A DNA stretch of 64,000 nucleotides, from assembly GCA_026018925.1 (NCBI GenBank), contig JAKSZU010000018.1, positions 33,017,807 through 33,081,806 on the forward strand, given 5' to 3'. Source of the stretch: Tupaia tana. Lineage: Eukaryota; Chordata; Mammalia; Scandentia; Tupaiidae. The first letter of the stretch is position 1. Each line of letters opens with the position of its first letter. Under the pieces are notes generated by a model. The model had not been told where the DNA came from. It made no database searches and saw only the letters and a list, made by a program, of their open reading frames with translations. The translations under genes and the position numbers were made by a program. This document shows, one piece after another, positions 46,136 to 57,117 of this stretch.

Positions 46136-47441
46136 CAATATCCCAACCCTCAAGTACACATTCACATAATATTGGGCAGTTGCTTAAATAATGATGTGCA
46201 AAATAAAGTAACTGAGCATTCTGCAATATAAGAGTCTTGATAAGGATTTGAATATGAACTCACTTTTCTTTCCTGAGGGGTAATTTGAGGGAGGAAATTC
46301 CTTACCTCATTATCAGGCATAGATGGTACACAAAATCACAAAGACCGAATTCAGAGATAAGAACTCCTTCCCCAAATCACTATATTCTTGACTTGGATTG
46401 TAAACTCCAAAGTTTAGTATGAACTGATAAAAGACAAATAAAAGGGCGTGCTCTTTTAGATGCCTCAGAGTCAACCAACATTCCTATAGGATAATAAAGA
46501 GCAAAAATTAAAATGGTTTCAAAATAGTTTAGTTGACTAACCAGTAACAGATCCACAATGAATAACAAAAGAAAACCAAGAATATAGGAGAAAACAATCT
46601 CAAGAAAAATTTTAGATGAATAAATTCAGTACTCAAAACATTAAAACATCAGCAAGGTAAATTGTATAGGAAATACAAGATGTAGTGCCTGCATCTTTGG
46701 TTCCCAGCCCCCAGATTCAGGGGCCAAGTTTAACTCCTTCCCCAGGGCTTCCTGCTCTGGGGCTTTACATGAAAGGGTTCCCATTTCATCCTCCCATGCA
46801 AATGATATACTAGAGGAGAGGTTGGCAAACATAAGAAACCCATCAATTAATTCCCTCATTCAAGTATCTTACTGGATGGAGAAGTGGCAGTGGCAGTGGC
46901 AGGACTAAGGCAGGTGAACACATTTTGAATTTGATGAAGCTGAGCATGACAGTTTTTCATAAATACTTGAGAGAAAGCCTTAGCCCCCAATATCTGGTCT
47001 CTCAAACTCAGGACATAATAGATACTCAATAAACATCTGGGAAATGAATCAATACCCTAATATTCCCCATTAAACTACTGGGCTGACATACAGAAGGAAT
47101 GCATCAGAACTGCATGTCTTAGACAGAAACACATCTGACTCTTATCCTCAAAAGATCAGGATGACAACTGCTGCGCTCTACTTTCCACATACACCCTCTC
47201 ACCCCATCTCCCTTCCCACATACCCCAACCGTCAATTTTAATATCTAAGATGCTCTTTTATCAAATATGTGATTCGGCAAAAGAAAAAGAAAAAAGAGTG
47301 TGTTGCTAGATTTGGTAGCACTCAGAAGCAGGTGAACAGTGATTCCCACTATTTCACAGGTCCACAGATCGTGCAGGTAGGTGGGAACTCTCACAAGGAC
47401 TAAAGCACCGGGCCTAAGCAACTGCATCCTGGATGTTTGGT
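46136..47441. other. Non-coding sequence with an L2-like end
   Basis: 46970-47055 (GGACATAATAGATACTCAATAAACATC) is an L2-like 3' end. The rest is unassigned and has no gene. Confidence 0.5.
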
Positions 47442-47628
47442 TTCTTTTTTCCTTTCTTTAGACAAGGTGTTATCCAGCTTCAGTCTCCTGAGTAGCTGGG
47501 ATTTCAGGTACATTCTGACACCTCCAGCTTTTTAGAGTGGTCCGGCACTCGAATCCAGGCCTCCCATGTGGACTCAGCCTGACAAACAGCAGAATCAACC
47601 AATGCACACTATTACAGCAGGGCCTGGA
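47442..47628 (-). mobile_element. Chimeric tRNA/7SL SINE (Tu-type candidate)
   Basis: On the minus strand it begins with a tRNA-like head (GGCCCTGCTGTAATAGTGTG ... GGCCTGGATTCGAGTGCCGG, with box B GATTCGAGTGC). It then passes into 7SL/Alu-like sequence (CTGAAATCCCAGCTACTC, GGAGACTGAAGCTGG) and ends CCTTGTCTAAAGAAAGG, like the end of an Alu monomer. This composite order is what I recall for tree-shrew Tu elements. Divergent, so old. Confidence 0.75.
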
Positions 47629-49186
47629 CTCTGGTATTTATTCCAGGTGTTCATAGCAGCCAAAAGTCTCATGAGACAAAGTTCATTCTCCCTCCTCTTA
47701 CCATATGCCTTTTAGGTAAGTCCTCAGTGATACAGTGATAAAACATCTAGTCTTACTTGGTCTTTCTTTTGTAAATTAAAGCCAAAGTCTCTATGATTAT
47801 AGCTGAAATGATTTTAGCAATGTACTTGTAAGAAGTGGGAAATAAAGCCGAAAGGAGGCATTGCTCTTCTCTAAGTCTGATTCGGTAAGGTAAGAGGCTT
47901 CACTGAACTGTCTAAGTGCTCAGAGACCATTACTCATAAGGATGAGCTTACCCACACAGGTGCCCAGCTTTCCTTCTTTCAGCCGAACAAAAGCCAGACA
48001 CATTCATTTTACCATATTCATTGTATGCTGAACTGCTTGGTGCAAGGAGTACCAGTTGCCTCCAGGTCATGAAATAATACTAAAAACTTTATAATCATTC
48101 ATTGATTTAGTTTTCAGCATACTATATCATTTGAATCCAATGGGAGCATAAAGAGCTATTTGTGAGGTCAACCACGGTACAGACAGATGCTGACATGCTA
48201 TTGATGGCAAGGTGGAAAGAAATTGCTAAATACAGCAGATCAATACCTCGTTTCACTGTTACAGCCTTCTGCAGACATAAAATATATATCTTTACAGCTA
48301 CAAAAATAATAATAATGAAAGTGGGAGATAAATGCTTCCCTCAAGGTAAACTATTTGATTAGCTAAGGGCAAAGGTGACAGCAGCAGTTACACTAAAGTA
48401 ACTTTATAGTCTTAAATAAAAACAGGAGGAAGAGCAATAGATGAAATGGCAAAATGAATCGGGACACAGAGATGGCTCAAATATAACTCCTTTAAAAAAC
48501 ACAGTGATAAGGAAAGGACCAAAAACAGAATAAATAAGATTTTCCTATGGCTACAAACAGTTTCTTGAAATCTAATCTGTCATATTGCTTTACATAAAAC
48601 ATTTTCTAAACAAAATATTGCCTATTATTGATAGAGAACAAATCAAGAGTTAAGCTTAAGTAAACATTTTGTAAACCTAAAAAATTCAACTTTCAGTTGC
48701 TTCCATTCGACAAGCAATGCTGAGAACAAACCATATTTTTAACACCTTGCTGAACACATAAAATAAATTTATAACAAGGTTGTTGGCCGGAGAGATTATA
48801 TAATCTCCCTAGAAAAAGGAAAATTACATAAAACACTAATAGGTAGAAGCCATAATTAAATGCCAAATTTAAAGTGACCAAATGTCAAACCATATGGTCC
48901 CATACACCAATATACCACAAATACGCTTACTATTGGTACCATACATTTCAGCATAAGAAATAAGGTCAGTGAGGAGGGAGAAGAAGGGAATAATCTTCAA
49001 AACCTTCATGAAAGAGGAGGGATTTGAGAAAAGTTCTTAAGAGTTGGTGGATCTAATACAATTTCTTCAAATTAGTTCTTAATTCTCTGAGATGAAACTT
49101 TTTCTCTAAATCCCCATAGTCTGAGCTTAAAAACAACAAAGTAGAATTTATCCTAAATTATCTGAGATATGAGGTCTCCTAGAATC
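47629..49186. other. Repeat-poor non-coding sequence
   Basis: About 1.5 kb with no gene and no repeat recognised. 47880-48420 looks like conserved single-copy DNA. Confidence 0.45.
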
Positions 49187-49398
49187 TTTTTTTAAGTCTA
49201 TTATTATTTCTTCCATGAGAGACAGAAAGAGAAAGACAGGCATCCCCAACAGGGTCCTGACACCACAATCCACCCCCAGTCTCATCCAGCCTGGATGACA
49301 CACACACCCTTGGAATGCTCAGGTACATTCCAGGACACAAACCCAGGACCTTATCCATGTGGGTCCAGTTGCTACTGCACTACCCACCACCTGGCCCC
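49187..49398 (-). mobile_element. Type II SINE, antisense, well preserved
   Basis: Reversed: GGGGCCAGGTGGTGGGTAGTG, GGTCCTGGGTTTGTGTCC, CAGGCTGGATGAGACTGGGGG, GTCAGGACCCTGTTGGGGATG, CTCATGGAAGAAATAATAA. It is the clearest full-length type II copy in the window. Confidence 0.82.
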
Positions 49399-49507
49399 TA
49401 TTAGGAGTCTTTAAAAGCAATCTAAAAGGTAAATATATTTATTTTCAAAAAATTCCATCTACTTTTTCCAGTTGCAATGAACAGTTTTTAAAAAGTGCAA
49501 GTCGCAG

Positions 49508-49599
49508 GACCAGGAGGTGGCGTGGTAGGTAGTTAAGGCACTGGACACTCCCACATAGCCTACCAAGGTTCAAGTTCCGGACCTAGTGACTTGCTTTCT

Positions 49600-49639
<40 letters not shown>

Positions 49640-49738
49640 GTCTCTGTCTCTTTCTCTTTGTCTCTCTCTGGACAAATTAAAATAAGTGAATGAATAAATA
49701 AAATTAAATAAGCAATTTAAAAAAAAAAAAAAAAGAAA
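49508..49738 (+). mobile_element. Short-form tRNA-SINE
   Basis: GGACCAGGAGGTGGCGTGGTAGG head (with an extra GTAG), a long CT tract and GGACAAATTAAAATAAG, then an A tail. Confidence 0.9.
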
Positions 49739-49763
49739 AGAAAAAGAAAAGAAAGTGGACGTC

Positions 49764-50036
49764 GGGGCCTGCACGTAGCACGGTGGTTAAGGTGCAAGAC
49801 TCCCACATGGCCGATCACAGTTTGAGCCCCAACCCAGAGGCTTGAAAATCACACCAGGTGCTTGTGTGTGCCTGCCCAAAATACCAAGAGAAGAATAGAG
49901 GAGAAGAGATTGTGACATGGCCATACCCCTCTCCCCTAGGATGATTTCTCACTTTCCTTCTGTTTCTCTCTGTCTTCCTTCTCACAAGCCCACATGCCCT
50001 ACAGCAAAAACCTAAATAAATAAATTAATTAAAAAG
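49764..50036 (+). mobile_element. Long-form tRNA-SINE
   Basis: GGGGCCTGCACGTAGCACGG head, AAAATACCAAGAGAAGAATAG body, CCCACATGCCCTACAGCAAAAACC and an AATAAA tail. Back to back with the previous short form. Confidence 0.9.
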
Positions 50037-50141
50037 AAGAGAGGAAATGGAATGGATACTATGTGCTTACAAGCTCTACCCAAAATCATAATGCTGAAAT
50101 GTCAGTAGTTACATGAAATCCTTCACTGGAAAACATTCTTT

Positions 50142-50305
50142 TTGGGTTTTTTTGTTGTTTTTTTGGAGAGGTTTTTGCTATAGGGCACGTGCGCTTGCCA
50201 GCCAGACAGAGAGAGAAAGAGAGACAGAAAGCGAGAAATCACCCCCCAGGGAGGATGGCCACGCCGCAATCCCTCCTCCTCCGTTCTCCCCTCGGGATCT
50301 TGGGG

Positions 50306-50339
<34 letters not shown>

Positions 50340-50430
50340 CGTGAGTTTTAAGCCACCGGGTCCTGGACTTGAACCGCGGTCAACAACATGGGAGTCCAGC
50401 TACATAGTCATTTTGCTAACTGTTGGTCCC
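50142..50430 (-). mobile_element. Young long-form tRNA-SINE, antisense, with a (CA)n expansion
   Basis: CpG-rich. The segment normally reading GCGCGTGTGCGTGC has grown into a (CA)n of about 30 bp (50307-50337). AAAACATT flanks it. Confidence 0.92.
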
Positions 50431-50442
50431 AAAACATTTTCC

Positions 50443-50511
50443 AGGACTCGAACTGCAGTCATTGGCCATGTGGGAATCCAGCACCTTAATTTTCACACCA
50501 CCTGCTGGCGC
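50443..50511 (-). mobile_element. tRNA-SINE head fragment, antisense
   Basis: CCAGGACTCGAACTGCAGTC ... CACCACCTGCTGGCGC, only the head. The young SINE at 50142-50430 lies directly beside it, and AAAACATT/AAAAACATTC occurs on both outer sides. Confidence 0.8.
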
Positions 50512-51026
50512 TGAAAAACATTCTTAAAGAGAATACTTAATACTTACACAGAAGAATGTTATCACTCCATATCTAGATGGTATTTAGCAATTTTAAGACA
50601 ACCTATTAACTCAGGATGTCATTCATTTCCTCAAAAAAAACATGGGAACTCTCAAGGAAGTAAAAGAGACTTACTGGACACAGTATCAGCCCTCCATAAC
50701 AACAAACAAAATAAATTAAAAATAAAACAAATCTCGGTACAAATAATGTATCAATAATTGAAAGTAAAGTAACAACCACATATTTATTTTTTTCCTCAAA
50801 TATAGTAAAATAAAAAATAGCTCAAGACCAACAGAAATGGAAAACACTATCAATTTTGTAATTTTTTATCAATTTACATCAACTGCACTAGTTTATCAGT
50901 CTGTAAGTTGGGAAGAGAATATAATGTTTTCACTTCTTTCATGAAGTACATGAAATATTGCACCAAAAGGCTTATAAAGCCCTGAAACCACTCATGTGTA
51001 TTTCACTAACTGCGTGTTGCTATACA
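50512..51026. other. Unassigned AT-rich sequence
   Basis: No gene or named repeat. Confidence 0.4.
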
Positions 51027-51167
51027 CAAGGTCTTCAAAAAATTCACAGAAAATTATTTTTTTTGTAGAAAATGAAATAAAACAATGCATGGATTTCAAA
51101 AAAATTTTTGCAATCAGATAAACTTGTACTTTAATTCCATATTTCAATGAACTGTTTGAAGTCCCCT
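51027..51167. mobile_element. Mariner-type miniature element (HSMAR2-like ends)
   Basis: AAGGTCTTCAAAAAATTCACAG on the left and GAACTGTTTGAAGTCCCCTTA on the right, with ATGCATGGATTTCAAAAA in the middle. Fourth-family relative of 8689-8822; noncoding. Confidence 0.78.
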
Positions 51168-51366
51168 TATAGTTATTTAGGAGCAGCACTATAGTTAGGT
51201 GCTGAGCTCCTAGATCTTAGTAAGCTTAAGGATCAACTCAGTAATTCACATTTGAAAGAGAATCTCAAAAAACATTCAGTCAACAAAAGTTTACTATATC
51301 TATTAATAAAGTTCGGTGCTGAACAAGGAGAGAAGATACAATTTGTAAAAAAAATATTAGTTTTTG

Positions 51367-51601
51367 ACCCACCCATGATAGCACAGCGGTAGCACAACGC
51401 ACTGCAATGTTGAAAGTCATATGGAAGATCAGGGCTCAGTTCCCAGGTTGATTCATATGTGATAGATGACTATACTTGCCCAGATCCTGACTGGCTGAAG
51501 GGCTGAGGGTAAGGGGTTGTAGAATAAGATTCTGTTGTGGATGCTTGTCTTCCTCTCGTCTTTCTCATGAATAAAAATTTAAAAAAAAAAAAAAAAAAAA
51601 A
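51367..51601 (+). mobile_element. Type II SINE with A tail
   Basis: CCACCCATGATAGCACAGCGG head, GGCTCAGTTCCCAGG, CTGACTGGCTGAAGGGCTGAGG, GATTCTGTTGTGGATGCTTG, TCTCATGAATAAAAATT and poly(A). Confidence 0.82.
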
Positions 51602-51615
51602 ATTAGAAAAAGTTT

Positions 51616-51719
51616 AGGGGCCGGCAGGTGGCATAGTGGTTAAAGGCACTAGACTCCCAAATGGCCAACTGTGGTTCAGTCCTGGACTTGGTGACTTGCT
51701 TTCTCACTTTCTCACTTTC

Positions 51720-51770
<51 letters not shown>

Positions 51771-51843
51771 CTCCCCCCCTCCCCCCGGTCAAAATTTTAA
51801 AGGAATAAATAAAATTGAATAAAAAAATAATTCTTTCAAAAAA
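51616..51843 (+). mobile_element. Short-form tRNA-SINE with (CTTT)n expansion
   Basis: GGGGCCGGCAGGTGGCATAG head. The CT tract is expanded to a CTTT repeat at about 51719-51768 and a C run. The end is GGTCAAAATTTTAAAGGAATAAA. Confidence 0.9.
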
Positions 51844-51984
51844 ACAGTTTCTGCTCCAAAAAATGTTAATTTCTACATGAAGAGGGGGAGAAGTGGAGTG
51901 GTATCTAAGGTAAGAATATTAAATGTGTCCTAATTTAAATCATATTTATGTCTATATAACATGGATTGTATTTAAAGTTCTTTT

Positions 51985-52135
51985 ATATTCATTAGCTTTT
52001 TAAAATATCTTGATGAAACAGGAAAGTGAGTTGATAATCACTTCCATTTCACAGATGAAACAGAGGCTTAGGGACTCACACAAAGTAATGCCTCGCAAGT
52101 GGTATGTATGAAACTAGTTAGCCCCTAACTATAAC
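51985..52135 (-). mobile_element. MIR relic
   Basis: CACTTCCATTTCACAGATGAAAC followed by AGAGGCTTAGGGACTCACAC and GCAAGTGGTATG is the MIR core. Confidence 0.85.
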
Positions 52136-52204
52136 TAGACTGACATGCTCCTTCTGCTAAATCAAGCTACTTAACTATCTGTGTAGGGTGAAGGGCTACA
52201 GTGC

Positions 52205-52310
52205 TGTTCACTGCATTCACTTAAGAAACATGAGCTTAGTGCCTGTTATGTTTAAGACTCTACATGCACTGGGATATAGGATATATAAAGTATAGTACAA
52301 CTAAACAGAG
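52205..52310 (+). mobile_element. LINE-2-like relic
   Basis: CATGAGCTTAGTGCCTGTTATG and CTACATGCACTGGGATATAGG fit the L2 3' segment. Confidence 0.6.
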
Positions 52311-52623
52311 GAAAAAAAGATTGAAATTACTATTATAATATTGAGCGATAAGTACTACAAAAAACATGCACAAATTGCTACAGAATACAGAAGAGAAAAC
52401 TATTTAAAGAATCTGAATTATTTTCCAGAAAGATAAAATAGAGGGAAAATAAATATTCATTTCAAGAAGTTACCAAAAGAAGTTTATGCAAAGTAGGACA
52501 AAGGAGATCATTTTTTAAATGTAGAAATTAATGAACTAGATAGAGCATAAACAAATTTGAGATTTAAAGAAAATAAACTATAAGGCTATCAGCAAACATA
52601 ATCAAGTGTTCTAAAGAGAAGAC

Positions 52624-52852
52624 ATGAGGCCCATCCACAGTGACACACAGGTAGCACCATACCTTAGGAGGCTGGAAGCCCCATGGAAGGCCTGGGTTCA
52701 GTTCTCAGGCCAACCTGTACACACCACGCATGGGTCTCCCACACAACCAACTGCGGTTCAAGTTCCAGACCTGGTAGCTTGCTTTCTCTCTCTCTGTCCC
52801 TCTCTGGTCAAATTAAAATAAATAAATAAATAAAATAAAGTTAAAAATATTT
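52624..52852 (+). mobile_element. Composite of a type II head and a short-form SINE
   Basis: 52624-52718 is a type II head (AGGCCCATCCACAGTGACACACAGG ... GGCCTGGGTTCAGTTCTCAGG). It joins at about 52730 to a short-form SINE missing its first 40 bp (TGGGTCTCCCACACAACCAAC, GCGGTTCAAGTTCC), with a normal CT tract and AATAAA tail. Confidence 0.75.
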
Positions 52853-53499
52853 CTTTAAAAAAATAAAGGGGAATCTCTCCCTCTTTCTCTTTTTTCTTCT
52901 CTCTCACAAAGAGGAAAAAAAGAGAAGACAAAATACAGAACATTACAATGAAAAATTTATTATAAACAGCGAATATAGAATTCTTAACTCTAAAACTGTA
53001 CAAAATTCTATCCTAGTAAACTAGAGAATGTTAGGATGCCAACGTACTTGATAATCTCCATTATTTAGAAAATATAATGACCAAAATTAACATAAGAAGA
53101 ACAAAACTAAACAGACAATACATAAAAAAGACACTGGATAAATTATCTAAAAATTATCCAACATTCCACGAAGAGCTCTAAAAGTAAGTTATTTCAAACT
53201 TTCAAGGGAAAAATAATTCTGATGCTTTGCAATAACTCTCAAGCGCAGGAGGAGGAAGAAAATTCTGCAGTTCATTTTATGATTCTAGCATAGTATGATA
53301 CCAAAACCTGACAAAGCAAGCACAAAAAGGAATGCTTCGTATATTTTATCCACTTTACTTCCCCCTACTGTTAGCTTATCCCTAACAGCCAAAAGAGATT
53401 TATTAGGTTTTACTAACTAAAGTTTAAATTATGTCCACAACATGTATCTTAAATGTGTCCCATCAAAAGAATCTGATATATTGGCCCCCTTCTGGGGGT
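52853..53499. other. Unassigned AT-rich sequence
   Basis: No gene. 53000-53230 may be the eroded 5' part of the L1 that follows. Confidence 0.4.
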
Positions 53500-54302
53500 A
53501 CCACCCTGCAGCTTCCATAAGAATCACTGCTACAGACTTATCTTACTTTCCTCATTGAAATTTTAAAAAGTTGAATTCAGTAGTATATTTAAAGACCGAT
53601 ACAATGTAAGAAAGTATGATTTATTCCAAGGAACCATTGTATTAGAAAGTCTATTAATAAATGATACTCTATTACAAGTAAAGACATTACCATCTAAACA
53701 CATGTCAAAAAATTCAATAAAAATTCAATTCCGGTCCTGAAAAAAAAAAGTAATATAAGAATCAAAGATTATTGCCAATAACAGTCATTATACTTAATAC
53801 TAGAATCCCAAAGTATAACTATTAAAGACATGGCTATCTGCTATCACCAATATCGTTTCAGAGGTTCTAGACAGTGTAATAACACAAAGGGGGGGGGGGG
53901 GGGGAGACTACAATTACTATAGGGGAAAGACCAAATTATATTTGCTGATAATTAGATGATCCACCTGGGATATCTAGAAAACCCAAGAAAATCAACCAAA
54001 AAAATATTAGGATGATAAAAATGTACTGTGTTCAATTACAAAACCAGCACACATATGAAAAATCTTCTTATATGTCAGTTAAAATACATTAAGTCCTTAA
54101 ATATTCTGGTTGCAAAAGTAATCAAGAATATAACATACCCAGGAATAAATCCAAAAAGGAATAAACAGTGCCGAATTGAATAAAATTCCAAAACTTTCTG
54201 AAGTTCGTAAAAATAAATGTAAAGACAAATAACACTGTTGAATGAAAAAAAGTATTTACCATAAATATCTCAGTTCTTTACAAATTAAATTAAAACTTAA
54301 GG

Positions 54303-54550
54303 CAGTGAGAACAGCAGGCGGCACAATGTTTACATTGCTGGGCTCCCACATAGTCGAGTGTGGTTCAAGTTCCAGATCCAGCAGCTTAAAAGTCACGCAG
54401 TGTGCACGTGCATGTGTGCCCAAGATCCAGAGAGGAGAGTGGAGGAAGGACTGTGACGTGGCCATCACCCCGGGGGGTAATTTCTCACTTTCTATCTCTT
54501 TGTCTCTCTAATGAGCGCACACTCCTCATAGCAAAAAACTCACTCTCAAA
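54303..54550 (+). mobile_element. Long-form tRNA-SINE in the L1
   Basis: GAACAGCAGGCGGCACAATG head, CACGTGCATGTGTGCCC, GGAGAGTGGAGGAAGGAC, CACACTCCTCATAGCAAAAAAC. Confidence 0.87.
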
Positions 54551-54563
54551 AAAATAATAAATT

Positions 54564-54888
54564 GGGAACCAGCAGTTAGCGTAATGGCTATGTCGCTGGA
54601 CTCCCACGTAGTCGACCGCGGTTCGCGTCTCGGACCCGGTGGCTTACAACTCACGCCGGGCGCGTGTGCGTGCGTGCCCAAGATCCCGAGAGGAGAATGG
54701 AGGAGAAGGGATTGCGGCGTGACCATCCCCCCTGGGGGGTGATTTCTCGCTTTCTGTCTCTATGTCTCTCTCTGTCTGTCTGGCGAGTGCACGCACCCTA
54801 TAGCGAAAAACCTCTCCAAAAAAAAAAATAAATAAATAAATAAAAAATAAAAAATAAATAAAAATAAAAAAATAATAATAATAATAAA
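54564..54888 (+). mobile_element. Very young, CpG-rich long-form tRNA-SINE
   Basis: The least decayed copy in the window: GTCGACCGCGGTTCGCGTCTCGG, ACGCCGGGCGCGTGTGCGTG (in two phrases), GCGGCGTGACC and CCTATAGCGAAAAACCTC, followed by an A-rich tail with AATAAA repeats. The CpG-dense state implies recent insertion from an active lineage. Confidence 0.94.
54576..54630 (+). promoter_or_regulatory. Intact-looking internal pol III promoter (box A and box B)
   Basis: Box A-like TTAGCGTAATGG at 54576-54587 and box B-like GGTTCGCGTCT at 54620-54630, 33 bp between them, close to tRNA spacing. This is the SINE's own tRNA-derived promoter. Whether it is transcribed at this locus is unknown. Confidence 0.7.
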
Positions 54889-55090
54889 TTAATGCAGTAA
54901 CAATTAAAATGGACCACATAAGGGACCTTGAAAAAAATGGCTTCTAAGTTTATCTGGAAAGACTTTTTTGTCTTATCTTGCAAGAGAAGAGTCAAGAAAT
55001 TGTTGAAAACAAAGAGTAACAATGGAGCCTATTGAAAGGCATCACAAAGGTATGGCAATTAAAAAAGTGTATCAAGAATAATAAACAAGA

Positions 55091-55275
55091 GGCCAGCAGG
55101 TGGGCTGAGGGTTAAGGCACTGGAATTCCCACAGGACTGACTGTGGTTTGAGTCCTGGACCTGGGGGCTTGCTTTTTTCTCTCTCTTTCTTTCTCTCTCT
55201 CTCTCTCGATCTCTTTCTCTGGCAAAACACATGTAAAAATAATAATAATAAATTAAATAAATAACTCTTTAAAAA
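55091..55275 (+). mobile_element. Short-form tRNA-SINE
   Basis: GGCCAGCAGGTGGGCTGAGGG head, CTGTGGTTTGAGTCCTGG, a CT tract, TCTCTGGCAAAACACATG and an AATAAA-rich tail. Confidence 0.87.
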
Positions 55276-55317
55276 AAAATAGCAAACAAAATCGAGGAAG
55301 AGAATAAAAAGCCAATC

Positions 55318-55455
55318 TACCTAATGAGCAGGAGGCTAGGAGAAGGCGATCACGGCATGACAAGACCCTATCAAAGGTGCTTCTCTCTCTCTCTCATGAA
55401 TAAGAGAACATGCATTCTTTATTGTGAATAAAATAAACTAAAAAGAAAAAAGCAG
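55318..55455 (+). mobile_element. Variant C SINE, 5' truncated
   Basis: GGAGGCTAGGAGAAGGCGATC, ACAAGACCCTATCAAAGGTGC, CTCTCATGAATAAGAG and TATTGTGAATAAAATAAAC. The head is absent. Confidence 0.68.
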
Positions 55456-55510
55456 ATCTGAGTATTTGGGCATTTAAATCAGTATGTAAAAAAAATTCAT
55501 CAATAAATGG

Positions 55511-55718
55511 GGTAGCAGGTAGCATGGTGGTTAAGGCACTGGACTCCCACATGGCTGACTGGTGTTCAAGTCCCAGATCTGGTGGCTTATTTTCTCATTC
55601 TCCCTTTCTCTCTCTCTCTCTCTGTCTCTCTGTCTCTCTCTATATATATCCCTCTCTGGTCAAACTGAAGAATAACAATAAATAAATTAAATAAAACATT
55701 TTTTTTAGAAATTAAAAA
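55511..55718 (+). mobile_element. Short-form tRNA-SINE
   Basis: GGGTAGCAGGTAGCATGGTGG head, GTGTTCAAGTCCC, a long CT tract and TCTCTGGTCAAACTGAAG. Confidence 0.88.
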
Positions 55719-55865
55719 AAAAAATCAGTCGATAAAAGCAGCAGAGATAACTGGTTAACCACTTCAAGTGAAAAAGTTAGATTTCACTCCATATTATATC
55801 CCAATCAAATTCCATACACATTATAAGAATATTTTTTTAATTAAAACATAAAATAACTAGAACAG

Positions 55866-56150
55866 AACTGGCCCATAGCCCAGTGGTTAAAGAAGGCAGT
55901 CTCACATGGCTGACCACAGTTCAAATCCTGGGCCCAGAGTTTGGAAAACATGCTGAAAACAAGTGCATGCATTCCAAAAATCCTGATAAGATAAAGAAAT
56001 GGAAGAAAAGGGATTGTAGAGTGGTCACATCCTATGGGGGGGGGGGGGGGGGGGTACTTTCTCCCTCGCTCTCTCTTTTACATCCTCTCTAGCTATCTCT
56101 CTCCCTCTCTGTCTCTGGCAAGCACATGTACCCTCTGGTAGTTAAAAAAA
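55866..56150 (+). mobile_element. Long-form tRNA-SINE, divergent, with a G run
   Basis: CTGGCCCATAGCCCAGTGG head, ACAGTTCAAATCCTGGG, GGAAGAAAAGGGATTGTAG. The CCCTGGGGG block has become a G run at 56036-56054. It ends in CAAGCACATGTACCCTCTGG. Confidence 0.8.
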
Positions 56151-56178
56151 ACAAAAACAATTAGAAGAACATACATGG

Positions 56179-56442
56179 TGGACCAGCAGTTGGCATAATG
56201 GCTATATTGCTAGACTCCCACGTAGTCGACCGTGGTTCGAATCCTGGACCGGTGGCTTAAACTAACGCCAGGCACATGTGCGTGCGTGCCCAAGATCACA
56301 AGAGGAGAATGTTGAAGAAGAGATTGCAGCGTGGCCATCCCCCCTAGGGGGTAATTTCTCACTTTCGGTCTCTCTGTCTCTCTCTGTCTTTCTGGCGAGC
56401 GCATGTGCCCTACAGCAAAAACTTCTCCAAAAAGAAAAGAAA
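56179..56442 (+). mobile_element. Young long-form tRNA-SINE
   Basis: ACCAGCAGTTGGCATAATGG head, CGTGGTTCGAATCCTGG (a near-consensus box B), and GAGCGCATGTGCCCTACAGC. AGAACATACATGG lies exactly on both sides (56166-56178, 56443-56455). Confidence 0.94.
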
Positions 56443-56453
56443 AGAACATACAT

Positions 56454-56600
56454 GGAAGGCTTCAAAAAGTTCAGGGGAAATGTGTCTAATGAACACATTT
56501 CAAAATATTTCATGCATTTCAAACATATTTAATGCATTTCAAAATATTTTTTGCACTAAAAGAATTTAATTCCATTTTTCCATGAACTTTGTGAAGTACT
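56454..56600. mobile_element. Mariner-type miniature element (HSMAR2-like ends)
   Basis: AAGGCTTCAAAAAGTTCAGGGG on the left, CATGAACTTTGTGAAGTAC on the right. An extra copy of the CATTTCAAA(A)TATTT phrase makes the centre longer than in other copies. Confidence 0.78.
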
Positions 56601-56828
56601 TCATCAAAGGTCTCATTCATTAGTCTTCAACCGAGGTGAGCAACGTTTTCCTATACCTAAATTAAGGAAGAGTTCTGAAAAACAAAAATATAAAGGTAAA
56701 GGGCAGGTAATAAACAATTTGTGAAAAATCTTTCATTACATGATTAACAAATAAAAATATCCCTAACCTATAAAATGCTCTCACAAATCAGTAAGACAAA
56801 CACATGTAAGCAAAATGAAGAAACGTGG

Positions 56829-57117
56829 ACAAGCAGGTTGCATAGTGGTTAAAGTGCTGAACTCCCAAATGGCCAACCCCATTTGAGTCCCAGACTCGGA
56901 GGCTTGAAATTCACATTAGGTACGTGGGCATGTGTGCCCAAAATCCCAAGAGGAGAATGGAGGAAAAGGGATTGGGACATGGCAACCACCTTTGGGGGAT
57001 GATTTCTCACTTTCCTTCTCTCTAAGTCTCTCTCTCTCTTTCTCTCTTCCCCCACCTCACTCCATCCCCCACGCAAGAGCACCACCCTTCGGCACAAACT
57101 CTCAAAAAAAAAAAAAA
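56829..57117 (+). mobile_element. Long-form tRNA-SINE in the L1
   Basis: GGACAAGCAGGTTGCATAGTGG head, GGAGAATGGAGGAAAAGGG body, an extra C-rich insert (CCCCCACCTCACTCCATCCCC) after the CT tract, then GGCACAAACTCTC and poly(A). Confidence 0.88.

Noticed and set aside
54564-54640. A tRNA gene
   Set aside because: The box A/B-like region cannot be folded into a full cloverleaf with a proper acceptor stem, and the same sequence occurs dozens of times followed by SINE bodies.
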